Counted from the first letter of the stretch, positions 32,741 through 40,813 are shown. The stretch is DNA of 64,000 nucleotides from Gillisia limnaea DSM 15749 (GCF_000243235.1 NZ_JH594606.1:1561131-1625130); one strand, 5' to 3'. A program made the numbers and translations. The notes: generated by a model from the letters alone, not told the origin.

Positions 32741-34294
32741 CTATTTTACTTGATGGGAAGGTTTCAAAAGATCGGAAACCGTTTTTACCGGATTGAAGGT
32801 AGTCACAGGGACCTCCACAAAAACCGTATTCCATTTTGCCATTGCACCATTCCAAAGTCCGGGCAATTCGAGTGCTTTTAAAGGTTTTCCATCCTTATCC
32901 TTTTCCGCAATAAAACTTGTGGAAGGATCTACAAATTCATTTAAATCAAAAGAGATTCCTAAGTAATTTTTTAACCCACAAACAATATCCACAGGATTAA
33001 AATGAGTTGCATTTTCTGCGATCTTTTTTTGATCGGGATTATTTTTATCTATTTGTGCTCCTTCAATAATTTGCAGGGAACTTTCTCCATTTTCCATTTT
33101 TACAAGAAATGGCCCTCCTCCGGGTTCCCCTTCATTTTTTACCATTCCGCAAACCCTTAGCGGACGATTTAGTTTTTCTTTTAGATATTGAAGCTTTTCC
33201 TCTTCTGAAAGTTGATCAAAACCAGACTTAAATTTAAGAAATAACTCATTTTTCAGAAATTCTGAAATTTTTTCAATAGGCGCTCCCGAAGCATTTTCAG
33301 CTTCAAGCTCTTTTAAAAATTTAAAACAGCGTTCCTGAAGTTTTAGCAGCTTACCGGCAAGCACTTTTTTATATTTTGCCACTTCCTCCAGCTGTGTTCC
33401 TATCACTACATTGTCTATATTTTTAATAAAAACAATTGCTGCCTTTAGCTCATTCAGGTTATCTATTAAAGCTCCATGTCCACCAGGCCTGAAAAACAAA
33501 GTTCCTTCTTCCGTCCTGAATGGTTTATTTGAATCATCGGCCGCTATAGTATCGGTTTGGGGGTTTTGATACGAATAGGTTACTTCAAATTTTACCTGAG
33601 CTTTTTGTGCTACTCTTTTTTTAATAGACTCAAATTCAGCTTCAAATTTCTCCTTGTGCTTTTCAGAAACCGTAAAATGCAGTTTTACAACCCCATCGAT
33701 AGCTGCATATTTTGAAGCTTCGAATACATGCTCCTCAAAAGCGGTGGCCACATGATCGCCATAATCATGAAAAGGCACCAGACCTTTTGGATAGTCACTT
33801 AAATTTAGACCGGGAGAATGCAACATCGTACGAATCAGGATGAAATTTTTGGCATCATTAGAAAGGCTGTTAAATCCCGGCTGACTTTCCCTGGCATTAT
33901 TCAGAGCTCGTTTATAAAACGGCAGTTTTTCCATTTGGGAAAAAAAGCGTTTTAAATTTTCATTTTTACTGTTTGATAAAAAATCTGAAATTGATTCTTT
34001 TTCAGCATCAAATTCTTCCAAAAACTCGTGAAGATCTTTAAACATTCGGGTTGCAGCTCCCGAAGCCGGTATAAACTTTGTAATATTTAAGCCAAACTTA
34101 TTAGCATCGTAGTACTCTACCAGTTCGTTTTTTTGAGATTCAGAAAATTGTTGAATTCCATCTCCTGCAGTCGCAGCTGCAAGTATATTTACAGAAATAT
34201 TTCCTCTTTCAAAAATCCTTAATTGCTCCTCAACTTTTTCCCTTGTTAATCCTTTAGCATCAATTTGCTTTAAATCTTTTTCTCTGGAAATCAC
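32741..34294 (-). CDS. DUF4301 family protein
   Basis: 517 residues of the Bacteroidota DUF4301 family. Recognisable segments are KFIPASGAATRMFKDL near residue 77 (similar to the nucleotide-binding loop of sugar nucleotidyltransferases), PKGLVPFHDYG, FRPGGHGALIDNLN and GEPGGGPF. The pattern GAATRMFK and KGLxPF recalls UDP-sugar pyrophosphorylase-type enzymes, so a nucleotidyltransferase-like fold is suggested, but no substrate is known. The start is GTG at 34294, overlapping the preceding kinase stop in GTGA, which indicates translational coupling. Confidence 0.85.
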   Translation of the reverse strand: MISREKDLKQIDAKGLTREKVEEQLRIFERGNISVNILAAATAGDGIQQFSESQKNELVEYYDANKFGLNITKFIPASGAATRMFKDLHEFLEEFDAEKESISDFLSNSKNENLKRFFSQMEKLPFYKRALNNARESQPGFNSLSNDAKNFILIRTMLHSPGLNLSDYPKGLVPFHDYGDHVATAFEEHVFEASKYAAIDGVVKLHFTVSEKHKEKFEAEFESIKKRVAQKAQVKFEVTYSYQNPQTDTIAADDSNKPFRTEEGTLFFRPGGHGALIDNLNELKAAIVFIKNIDNVVIGTQLEEVAKYKKVLAGKLLKLQERCFKFLKELEAENASGAPIEKISEFLKNELFLKFKSGFDQLSEEEKLQYLKEKLNRPLRVCGMVKNEGEPGGGPFLVKMENGESSLQIIEGAQIDKNNPDQKKIAENATHFNPVDIVCGLKNYLGISFDLNEFVDPSTSFIAEKDKDGKPLKALELPGLWNGAMAKWNTVFVEVPVTTFNPVKTVSDLLKPSHQVK

Positions 34295-34860
34295 TTTTCT
34301 CGTTTTAATAATTCATCAATCGCAGAAACGGCTGTTTCAAAACGTTCGTCTTCGTCCCCTTGTAAAATAATATAGGGCCTTCTATTAAGCTGTAGGGTGC
34401 TCTTAAATTTTTTGAACATTCCTTCTCTGTCATGAGGTTTATCCCTCAAATCGTCCGGAATCCACTGGTTGTCAATATTAGTTAAAAAGTAGATGTCGTA
34501 CCAATTGTTTAACGCAGCTTTAAGAAGCAAGGGGTTACAGTAGCCGTGGTAATATGCTTCAGAATAAACTTTTAATTCCAGAAGATCTGTATCACAAAAA
34601 AGTATTTTATCTGCAACCTTCGCCTGCTTATTTTCCCGCAGCATCTGACCTTTTGCTATTGGAATAAGATCGTGAGGTTCACAGGTTTTCTTTTTCTCAT
34701 CCCATTTTCGCTGGAGATAATCCCGCATATATTCCGGAACCCAGGCGGTCTTATAATGCTTTGCAAGCCGTTCAGCCAAGGTGGTTTTCCAGGTTGATTC
34801 TGGTCCAAAGAGAACTGCTTTCAGGCAGTTTGCAGGTTCTTGTTTAAGCTTTTCTTCCAT
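34291..34860 (-). CDS. NadR-like P-loop kinase (ribosylnicotinamide/thiamine kinase candidate)
   Basis: 189 residues of the NadR C-terminal-domain kinase type. The P-loop reads FGPESTWKTTLAERL: residues 19-27, with W24 where the family has Gly (GPESTGKTT). Other features are the PEYMRDYL motif (about 39-46), ILFCDTDLLELKVYSE (Walker-B-like) and a C-terminal lid with RDKPHDR. NadR-type kinases phosphorylate nicotinamide riboside. Here the gene lies downstream of a PnuC-type transporter and a YkoF-like thiamine-binding protein, so thiamine is an equally plausible substrate. It overlaps the transporter gene by 40 bp and DUF4301 by 4 bp. Confidence 0.75.
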   Translation of the reverse strand: MEEKLKQEPANCLKAVLFGPESTWKTTLAERLAKHYKTAWVPEYMRDYLQRKWDEKKKTCEPHDLIPIAKGQMLRENKQAKVADKILFCDTDLLELKVYSEAYYHGYCNPLLLKAALNNWYDIYFLTNIDNQWIPDDLRDKPHDREGMFKKFKSTLQLNRRPYIILQGDEDERFETAVSAIDELLKREK

Positions 34861-35453
34861 GCGAAATAACCGTAAAAGGCGATAATTGTAAATAAAAAAT
34901 ATTGTAAACTAGTAAGGGTTAATCCTTTATGAAAATATAAAGGTACAGAGATTAAATCTCCTATGATCCAGAAGATCCAGTTTTCCAGTTTTTTCTTTGC
35001 CATAAGGTACATCCCTACGAAAAATATAGCCGTAGTGAATGTGTCAACATATGCAGTCCAGTCTGTCCATTTATCAAAGTAAATATAAACTCCAAAAACA
35101 AAAAGCAAGGTCCCTAAAAACAAAAAGACCGAGTTTAAATGCTCTCTTTTTGTCATAATGGTTACCGGTGTAAAATGAATGGCATCCACTTTTCTTGTCC
35201 AAATATACCAGCCGTATATACTCATGGAAAAATAATACGCATTAATCATCATATCTCCCAACAGGCTCCATTGCCAAAGCAGGTAAACAAATATCAATGT
35301 ACTTATAATCCCGGTTGGATACACCAGTATATTCTCCTGTTTGGAAAACCAAACCGATAGAAACCCAAATATTACTGCAATTACCTCCAGTACTATAAAT
35401 AAGTTCCTGTAACCATAATACTGCTCAAAAAAGAAATCAAAAATCGGCTGCAT
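34821..35453 (-). CDS. PnuC/PnuT-type vitamin transporter
   Basis: 210 residues with seven TM segments, the PnuC fold (a full-length SWEET-like topology). Conserved features include the substrate-facing WxxW-type region WYIWTRK and the C-terminal NWIFWIIGDLISVPLYF, where PnuC has its WIxxD(I/V) signature. PnuC proteins take up nicotinamide riboside by facilitated diffusion with kinase trapping; the PnuT branch takes up thiamine. The upstream neighbour, a YkoF-like thiamine-binding protein overlapping by 17 bp, favours PnuT. The downstream kinase could trap the vitamin. Family certain, substrate inferred. Confidence 0.85.
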   Translation of the reverse strand: MQPIFDFFFEQYYGYRNLFIVLEVIAVIFGFLSVWFSKQENILVYPTGIISTLIFVYLLWQWSLLGDMMINAYYFSMSIYGWYIWTRKVDAIHFTPVTIMTKREHLNSVFLFLGTLLFVFGVYIYFDKWTDWTAYVDTFTTAIFFVGMYLMAKKKLENWIFWIIGDLISVPLYFHKGLTLTSLQYFLFTIIAFYGYFAWKKSLNKNLQTA

Positions 35454-35697
35454 AGTCGCTACGATCAGATTTTACGATTTTTATATAGATCAACCCACGG
35501 TCTATGGCCTCAAATGCTGTTTTTATTTCCTTGTTAAGAACAGTCATAACCGTGTCATAATCACCATAAACCTGAGTGCTTAAAGGATTTTCTTTTACAG
35601 TTAATCCAGAATTTCGCATTTGTTTGATAAAGTTGATAATTGCTGGTTCGTAATTATCCTGAATTGGCGTAAGTGTGAGTTCTACTGAAATTTTCAT
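35437..35697 (-). CDS. YkoF/MTH1187-type thiamine-binding protein
   Basis: 86 residues with one ferredoxin-like unit of the thiamine-binding YkoF/DUF77 superfamily: VELTLTPIQDNYEPAIINFI, NPLSTQVYGDYDTVM, and IYIKIVKSDRSDY. The STQVYGDYDxVM segment is typical. It probably binds thiamine or its pyrimidine moiety in the cytoplasm or assists the transporter encoded next. It is first in a three- or four-gene minus-strand operon (thiamine-binding protein, PnuC-type transporter, kinase, DUF4301), and a TAnnTTTG element lies upstream. No TPP riboswitch precedes this operon. Confidence 0.8.
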   Translation of the reverse strand: MKISVELTLTPIQDNYEPAIINFIKQMRNSGLTVKENPLSTQVYGDYDTVMTVLNKEIKTAFEAIDRGLIYIKIVKSDRSDYAADF

Positions 35698-35730
35698 CCG
35701 TTGGTTTTATTGTTTTTTTTTTCGCGGAAT

Positions 35731-35738
35731 CAAATTTA
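35731..35738 (-). promoter_or_regulatory. Bacteroidota -7 promoter element for the thiamine-uptake operon
   Basis: TAAATTTG on the minus strand, 33 bp before the ATG at 35697. The gap is too short for a TPP aptamer. Confidence 0.45.
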
Positions 35739-35781
35739 GTTATTAAATAAACGGGACGCAAAAGAATGGAAGGACTTAAAA

Positions 35782-36498
35782 TTAAGTCACGAAACTCCCC
35801 TCTTCAAAGGCCGTCCCAATTACAACCATATCGGCACCCGCATCATAGGATTTCATCAGTAACTGTTGTGTGCGAATAGCACCGCCAACAATTAGCGGGA
35901 TATTAATTGCCTTTTTCACCGCTGTGATGATTTCTTCTGAAACCGGGAATTTTGCTCCGCTGCCGGCTTCCAGATAGATCAGTTTTTTTCCCGAATATTG
36001 ACCGGCAAGTGCTGTATTCACTATGGTTTCAATTTCAAGTTGAGAAATTGGTTTTGTATTGCTAACCCGGTGTACCGCACATGCTGCTCCGCCATCTATA
36101 AGAATATATCCCGTTGGAATTATTTCCAGGGTTGAATTCCGAAGTTTTTCTACAGATTTTACCTGCTGTTCAATTAAATATTCAGGGTTTCTACCGGATA
36201 TCAAACTTAAAAACAACAAGGCATCGGCATCTTCTGTGATCTGGGTATGATCTCCCGGAAATAATACCACGGGTAAATCTGAAAACATTTTAATTGCCCG
36301 GACACTGCTCTCTGTTTTATCAGGCGCTACCATACTACCCCCAACAAAAATATGAGTGGTTTCCTCCGGCAATCCGGATAAAAAGGATTCTGCTTTAGAT
36401 TCCAGAAATTTATCGGGATCTATAAGTATAGCTAATTGTTTTTTTCCTGTTTCAGCAGAAAGGTCCAAAGCTTTATAGACTGAAGAGGTTAAGATCAT
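35782..36498 (-). CDS. Geranylgeranylglyceryl phosphate synthase (PcrB/GGGPS family)
   Basis: 238 residues, a TIM-barrel prenyltransferase. It joins sn-glycerol-1-phosphate to a prenyl diphosphate, forming the first ether bond of archaeal-type lipids. Phosphate-binding and Mg motifs are AILIDPDK (23-30, D27 and D29), FVGGSMV (51-57), YLEAGSGAKFPVS, and the C-terminal VGGAIRTQQ plus ADMVVIGT. In Bacteroidota this family belongs to the large GGGPS group using C20 chains; Bacillus PcrB uses C35. The UbiA partner gene at 397-1302 fits the second step. It overlaps the phosphopantetheinyl transferase stop by 4 bp. Confidence 0.92.
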   Translation of the reverse strand: MILTSSVYKALDLSAETGKKQLAILIDPDKFLESKAESFLSGLPEETTHIFVGGSMVAPDKTESSVRAIKMFSDLPVVLFPGDHTQITEDADALLFLSLISGRNPEYLIEQQVKSVEKLRNSTLEIIPTGYILIDGGAACAVHRVSNTKPISQLEIETIVNTALAGQYSGKKLIYLEAGSGAKFPVSEEIITAVKKAINIPLIVGGAIRTQQLLMKSYDAGADMVVIGTAFEEGSFVT

Positions 36499-37142
36499 TT
36501 GTTTTTAGCTTCGGCAAGTTGTCTCGCATAAACACAGGTAAAACCTTCAAATTCCAGAAAATCCAACTTAAAGCGCGATTTCTTACCCTTAAATAATACA
36601 GTTCCGGTGGTTTCTGTGGCCTCAAAATCAAAATCGGTAATATTGATATGCTGCAGGAAACCAAGTCCGGGTTCGGCCATAAGTTTGTAGATAGACTCCT
36701 TTCCTCCCCAAACGATGGTGAGTTTTCGAATTAAAGCCTCCTCGTTAGCAACCGTATGATATTCCTCTAAAGGAGTGAATTTATTGGCGATCTTGAGTAT
36801 TTTATCGCGCTGCATTTCAATATCTATCCCTACTTCTTCATCACTTATTATTATTCCGGTAAAAGTAAAAGAATGGGTTATGGAAATATGTTTTCCGGAT
36901 TTCAAATGTGGTTTCCCCCAATCGTCGTAATAGAGATCTTTATCTACATAGCCGGCTTCAGCTAAAAGATGGCGAATACTCATAAATCCACGTTGATGTA
37001 ATTCAGATTTCATTCCATCCACCCGGACCTGGCAATTCGTAGTTAGTTCTATTCCTTCACTAAGCCATTTCAAAGGCTCCTCGACCTTCCAAATGAAGAC
37101 TTTAGTATGTTCATCAACTGTTATTCTTTTGTAAAGGGGCAT
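36495..37142 (-). CDS. 4'-phosphopantetheinyl transferase superfamily protein
   Basis: 215 residues of the Sfp/AcpT type. Motifs are EVGIDIEM (about 104-111, metal-binding aspartate) and WGGKESIYKL (about 145-154, catalytic lysine and glutamate). It transfers the phosphopantetheine arm of CoA to an acyl or peptidyl carrier protein. The N-terminal half carries the substrate-binding pseudo-dimer partner (about 1-95). Sfp-type enzymes are normal in Flavobacteriaceae and do not by themselves imply secondary metabolism. It is coupled to the GGGP synthase gene by a 4-bp overlap. Confidence 0.9.
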   Translation of the reverse strand: MPLYKRITVDEHTKVFIWKVEEPLKWLSEGIELTTNCQVRVDGMKSELHQRGFMSIRHLLAEAGYVDKDLYYDDWGKPHLKSGKHISITHSFTFTGIIISDEEVGIDIEMQRDKILKIANKFTPLEEYHTVANEEALIRKLTIVWGGKESIYKLMAEPGLGFLQHINITDFDFEATETTGTVLFKGKKSRFKLDFLEFEGFTCVYARQLAEAKNK

Positions 37143-37163
37143 AAATTTCTATTAGATAATGAT

Positions 37164-37171
37164 TACTTTTG
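37164..37171 (+). promoter_or_regulatory. Bacteroidota -7 promoter element for ahcY
   Basis: TACTTTTG with transcription expected near 37178, giving a leader of about 28 nt. Confidence 0.5.
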
Positions 37172-37205
37172 CAACTGAAAATTGCTATAAATCAAATATA
37201 ATAAT

Positions 37206-38522
37206 ATGTCTACTAAAACAGTGCCTTACACGGCCTATAAAGTGAAAGATATTTCCCTTGCAGATTGGGGAAGAAAGGAAATTGAACTTGCAGAAGCTGA
37301 AATGCCCGGCCTAATGTCGTTACGCGAAGAATTTGGCGGTGAGCAACCTTTAAAAGGTGCCCGTATTGCAGGTTGTTTACACATGACCATCCAAACTGCA
37401 GTTTTAATTGAAACATTAACGGCTTTGGGGGCAGAGGTTACCTGGAGTTCATGTAATATATTTTCTACTCAGGATCAGGCCGCTGCTGCTATTGCCGCTG
37501 CCGGAATACCAGTTTATGCGTGGAAAGGAATGAATGAAGAAGAATTCAATTGGTGTATAGAGCAAACTTTGTTCTTTGGAGAAGATCGCAAACCACTGAA
37601 TATGATTCTTGATGATGGTGGTGACCTTACCAATATGGTATTGGATAAATATCCTGAAATGGCTGAAGGTATTAGAGGCCTTTCTGAAGAAACCACTACC
37701 GGCGTTCACCGTTTATATGAGCGCGTGAAAAATGGAACACTTCCAATGCCTGCTATAAATGTGAATGATTCTGTTACCAAATCAAAATTTGATAATAAAT
37801 ACGGATGTCGCGAAAGTGCAGTAGATGCCATTCGCCGTGCTACAGATGTTATGTTGGCCGGGAGACGTGTTATTGTTTGCGGTTATGGAGATGTAGGTAA
37901 AGGTACCGCTGCCTCCTTTAGAGGTGCAGGCGCTATTGTAACAGTTACAGAAATAGATCCTATTTGTGCGCTGCAAGCTGCGATGGACGGATTTGAAGTT
38001 AAAAAACTTGAAAATGTCCTTGAAAAAGCAGACATCGTAATTACCACCACAGGAAATAAAGACATCGTGCGTCCCGAACATTTTGAAGCGATGAAAGACA
38101 AGACAATTGTAGCCAACATTGGCCATTTTGATAATGAGATCGCAGTTTCCTGGTTGAATAAAAACCACGGAAACACTAAAGTTGAGATAAAACCTCAGGT
38201 TGACAAATATACCATCAACGGAAAAGATATTATTCTTTTAGCTGAAGGAAGGCTTGTAAATCTTGGTTGTGCAACTGGTCACCCTAGTTTTGTGATGAGC
38301 AACTCATTTACCAACCAGACTTTAGCTCAAATTGAACTATGGAAGAATGCAGATAGCTATGAAAATGAAGTTTATATGCTCCCTAAGCATTTAGATGAAA
38401 AGGTTGCAAAACTACATCTTGAAAAAATTGGAGTGGAATTAACCGAACTTACCAAAGATCAGGCAGATTATATAGGTGTAACTGTTGAAGGTCCCTTCAA
38501 ACCTGAATACTACAGATACTAG
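37206..38522 (+). CDS. ahcY: S-adenosylhomocysteine hydrolase
   Basis: 438 residues, full length. It splits S-adenosylhomocysteine into adenosine and homocysteine in the methyl cycle using tightly bound NAD. Signatures: [16 protein letters not shown] (substrate-binding, about 57-72), [15 protein letters not shown] (SAHH signature 1), the NAD Rossmann loop [20 protein letters not shown] (about 225-244) and the C-terminal KYYRY-type end FKPEYYRY carrying the NAD-contact lysine and tyrosine. It is a single-gene unit with its own promoter and a strong terminator. Confidence 0.97.
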   Translation: MSTKTVPYTAYKVKDISLADWGRKEIELAEAEMPGLMSLREEFGGEQPLKGARIAGCLHMTIQTAVLIETLTALGAEVTWSSCNIFSTQDQAAAAIAAAGIPVYAWKGMNEEEFNWCIEQTLFFGEDRKPLNMILDDGGDLTNMVLDKYPEMAEGIRGLSEETTTGVHRLYERVKNGTLPMPAINVNDSVTKSKFDNKYGCRESAVDAIRRATDVMLAGRRVIVCGYGDVGKGTAASFRGAGAIVTVTEIDPICALQAAMDGFEVKKLENVLEKADIVITTTGNKDIVRPEHFEAMKDKTIVANIGHFDNEIAVSWLNKNHGNTKVEIKPQVDKYTINGKDIILLAEGRLVNLGCATGHPSFVMSNSFTNQTLAQIELWKNADSYENEVYMLPKHLDEKVAKLHLEKIGVELTELTKDQADYIGVTVEGPFKPEYYRY

Positions 38523-38547
38523 AGTTGTAAGTATTGGAAATTAAGAC

Positions 38548-38581
38548 AATCCCCTTTGAATTAAATCAAAGGGGATTTTTT
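38548..38581. terminator. Terminator of ahcY
   Basis: AATCCCCTTTGA and its complement TCAAAGGGGATT enclose a short AT loop and are followed by TTTTT on the plus strand. The position also serves the convergent DUF2007 gene, whose stop is 13 bp away. Confidence 0.85.
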
Positions 38582-38593
38582 TATGCTTTTTGG

Positions 38594-38938
38594 TTATGGG
38601 TTCATGAACCACATAATAAGAAATGCTACAATAATTAACACCAGCGCGGCCAAAAAAATGAAAATCCATTTTTTGGCAGGTTGGTTCCTTCGTTGTTTCT
38701 TTGAATCATCGTTCCATTCTCCTAAATATCCCATCGCTTTCAGAAGGGTTTTTGCTCTTTCTATTTGAGATTCCCGGACCTGAACACGCATTCCTTCACC
38801 TCCCATTCCTGCGATTCCGGCAGCGGAATTGGTATGTTCATCAAGTATGTGATAATTGAGGTTATCTTCTTCAAATTTGTGTTTGATTATAGATACCTCA
38901 GCACTATCATGAGTCCTATAGATAGTAAAATACTCCAT
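38594..38938 (-). CDS. DUF2007 family protein with C-terminal membrane segment
   Basis: 114 residues. The DUF2007 'putative signal transducing' ferredoxin-like domain is at 1-70 (FTIYRTHDSAEVSIIKHKFEEDNL...VRVQVRESQIERAKTLL). A basic linker (DDSKKQRRNQPAKK) leads to one C-terminal TM helix (about 91-110), making it tail-anchored. The domain resembles GlnB/ACT-like folds and is often fused to other domains, but no function is known. Confidence 0.82.
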   Translation of the reverse strand: MEYFTIYRTHDSAEVSIIKHKFEEDNLNYHILDEHTNSAAGIAGMGGEGMRVQVRESQIERAKTLLKAMGYLGEWNDDSKKQRRNQPAKKWIFIFLAALVLIIVAFLIMWFMNP

Positions 38939-38968
38939 ATATGTTTAATATTTAACTATTAAGATACG

Positions 38969-39003
38969 AAAAAACCCTTCCAGAATACTCTGAAAGGGTT
39001 TTT
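38969..39003 (-). terminator. Terminator of the rplU-rpmA operon
   Basis: On the minus strand AACCCTTTCAG pairs with CTGGAAGGGTT and is followed by TTTTTTCG. It lies 24 bp after the rpmA stop. Confidence 0.8.
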
Positions 39004-39026
39004 AATATTATAAAAAGAAAGTATAA

Positions 39027-39287
39027 TTAAGCTTCAAACGGCTCAATAGAAACGTATGATTTATTGTTTTTCTTTTTAGTGAATTTCACAAGACCGTCTA
39101 CTCTCGCATGTAAAGTATGGTCTTTTCCTCCATACACATTCTCTCCAGGATTGTGTGTATAACCTCTTTGTCTAACGATGATGTTCCCAGCGATTGCGGC
39201 TTGTCCTCCAAAGATCTTAACGCCTAAACGTTTTGATTCAGATTCCCTACCGTTCTTGGAACTACCAACTCCTTTTTTGTGAGCCAT
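39027..39287 (-). CDS. rpmA: 50S ribosomal protein L27
   Basis: 86 residues. The N-terminus is the canonical [20 protein letters not shown], which reaches the peptidyl-transferase centre. No Firmicute-type cleavable N-terminal extension is present. The core has [17 protein letters not shown] and [10 protein letters not shown]. It is encoded 25 bp after rplU and shares its terminator. Confidence 0.97.
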   Translation of the reverse strand: MAHKKGVGSSKNGRESESKRLGVKIFGGQAAIAGNIIVRQRGYTHNPGENVYGGKDHTLHARVDGLVKFTKKKNNKSYVSIEPFEA

Positions 39288-39312
39288 GGCTTAAAGTTTT
39301 TCTAATTAATTC

Positions 39313-40041
39313 TTATTTGTTCTTAAGCAATTCTTTTGCCTGCTTTACCCATTCGTCAGATTCGATCTTATCACGGGTAATACCTTCAAGAGCAGAAAGT
39401 TCTTCTCTGTCGGCTGCTTTAAGTTTGCTAATTTGCTCATAGGTATAAATACCTATGTCATTCAATTTCTGTTCGTACACCGGTCCAATTCCGTTGATCA
39501 ATTTCAAGTCATCGGCATCAGATTTTGGAGCAGTACCAATACTGTGAAGAAGTTTATCAACATTTATTTCAATGTTTCCGTCTTCAGCTCTATTTTCAGC
39601 ACGACTCACCAAATTTTCACTTACTTCTACCTCTTTTTTAGCAGAAGGAGTAGCAGCAGTCTTTTTGGTTTCTGCCTTAGGTGCAGCAGCTTTATCTTCC
39701 TTTTTAGCAGAAGTAGCTTTTTTACCACCTGGTAAAGTTATACCTACGATAGAAATCTCAGTTAAGGATTGACGGTGACCATTTTTGACACGGTATCCTT
39801 TTCTTCTTTTCTTTTTAAAGACAATAACTTTGTCTCCTTTAAGGTGTCTGGTGATTTTAACATCTACCAAAGCACCATTTATAGCTGGGGCGCCTAAAGT
39901 AATAGTATCACCATCTCCGGTAAGAAGAACTTTATCAAAAGACAAACTGTCTCCTTCTTCTCCCGCAAGGCGGTTTACAAATACTTTCTGGTCTTTTGCA
40001 ACTTTAAATTGCTGCCCTGCTATCTCTACAATTGCGTACAT
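39313..40041 (-). CDS. rplU: 50S ribosomal protein L21 with C-terminal helix-hairpin-helix extension
   Basis: 242 residues, more than twice the usual 103. Residues 1-103 are normal L21 (MYAIVEIAGQQFKVAKDQ...KVIVFKKKRRKGYRVKNGHRQSLTEISI). A Lys/Ala/Glu-rich linker (about 105-170) follows. The last 70 residues are a helix-hairpin-helix domain of the kind seen in DUF4332/flap-endonuclease-like 5' nuclease-related proteins: LKLINGIGPVYEQKLNDIGI, EQISKL, LSALEGITRD. The frame is continuous, so this is a fusion, not two genes. Such extended L21 proteins are known in Flavobacteriia. The extension may bind rRNA or DNA; its purpose is unknown. Confidence 0.93.
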   Translation of the reverse strand: MYAIVEIAGQQFKVAKDQKVFVNRLAGEEGDSLSFDKVLLTGDGDTITLGAPAINGALVDVKITRHLKGDKVIVFKKKRRKGYRVKNGHRQSLTEISIVGITLPGGKKATSAKKEDKAAAPKAETKKTAATPSAKKEVEVSENLVSRAENRAEDGNIEINVDKLLHSIGTAPKSDADDLKLINGIGPVYEQKLNDIGIYTYEQISKLKAADREELSALEGITRDKIESDEWVKQAKELLKNK

Positions 40042-40070
40042 AGCGTATTTATTGATTAATTTATTTTATA

Positions 40071-40101
40071 GAAAACCCGCCTTTATTTTTTTAAAGACGG
40101 G
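40071..40101 (-). terminator. Terminator-like hairpin between the DUF4199 gene and rplU
   Basis: On the minus strand CCCGTCTTTA pairs with TAAAGGCGGG (one G-U) and is followed by TTTTC. It lies 48 bp after the DUF4199 stop. The rplU -7 element at 40104-40111 is so close that the hairpin's left arm overlaps the expected start of transcription. Confidence 0.65.
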
Positions 40102-40103
40102 TG

Positions 40104-40111
40104 CAAATATA
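40104..40111 (-). promoter_or_regulatory. Bacteroidota -7 promoter element for rplU-rpmA
   Basis: TATATTTG on the minus strand, 62 bp before the rplU ATG. The transcript start would fall at about 40097-40099. Confidence 0.5.
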
Positions 40112-40148
40112 CTCTTAAATAATTAATTAGCAAAGGCTTTGTACATTT

Positions 40149-40613
40149 TTACAATTCATGTTTCTTAGCTTCTTTTGTGTTCCAGGAATCCTTTAATAAC
40201 TGCATAAATGCCAGCGTTAACACAACAGTTGTTGCAAAACCCATTATTGCTACTGTAAAAAGTACCATTCCTATACTTATATGCCAGCTTGTATCCCAAA
40301 CTGAAAGCAGCTTATTTATAAATCCTGGATTCAATTCAGTAGAATAAATTCCGAAGAAAATCGTAAAAAGTATGGTTGCTGTAAAACCGGTTTTTAGTCC
40401 TATTTTAAAACCTTTTTGATATTTATATTTATTGCCCATTTTTTTTCTTGATGCAATAATGGCCATATACATCCCTATTCCAACAATAGCCGGATTAAAC
40501 AGGCTGAATACTGGGTTTACATGAAGTCCCAAAAGAGAAAGAATTAAAAAATACGCTATCAAGCCAATTGCAATCACAATTCCATAGATTAGTGGAACAC
40601 CTAATTTTTTCAT
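40149..40613 (-). CDS. DUF4199 family membrane protein
   Basis: 154 residues from the ATG at 40613 (MKKLGVPLIYG); an ATG 19 codons upstream would put a basic, non-conserved extension before TM1. Four TM segments are predicted (about 5-25, 31-50, 72-92, 117-140), with the conserved YKYQKGFKIGLKTGF loop of DUF4199 in the middle. The family is common in Bacteroidota and its function is unknown. It is transcribed in the same direction as rplU, with a terminator between. Confidence 0.8.
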   Translation of the reverse strand: MKKLGVPLIYGIVIAIGLIAYFLILSLLGLHVNPVFSLFNPAIVGIGMYMAIIASRKKMGNKYKYQKGFKIGLKTGFTATILFTIFFGIYSTELNPGFINKLLSVWDTSWHISIGMVLFTVAIMGFATTVVLTLAFMQLLKDSWNTKEAKKHEL

Positions 40614-40813
40614 TTTGATTTTTTTTGTTATATAGATCCTAAAGTTCCTAAAAATTAAGCATTTTATCACTTAAATGACTGTTAATTTTAACATTTCAAA
40701 CCACCAAAGTTGTCAATCAACCCGGTACACTATAAAAATTATTATTTGTGACAATTTGTAACAATAAAGCGGATTAGCATACTAATAGAGCACATTAATA
40801 AAAAACTTGAAAA

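Noticed and set aside
35437..35740. A TPP riboswitch in front of the PnuC-type operon
   Set aside because: The gap to the promoter is about 35 nt and contains no CUGAGA or ACCUG elements.
39313..39600. A separate helix-hairpin-helix gene downstream of a normal-length rplU
   Set aside because: No stop codon separates the parts, and no start with its own signals precedes the HhH domain.
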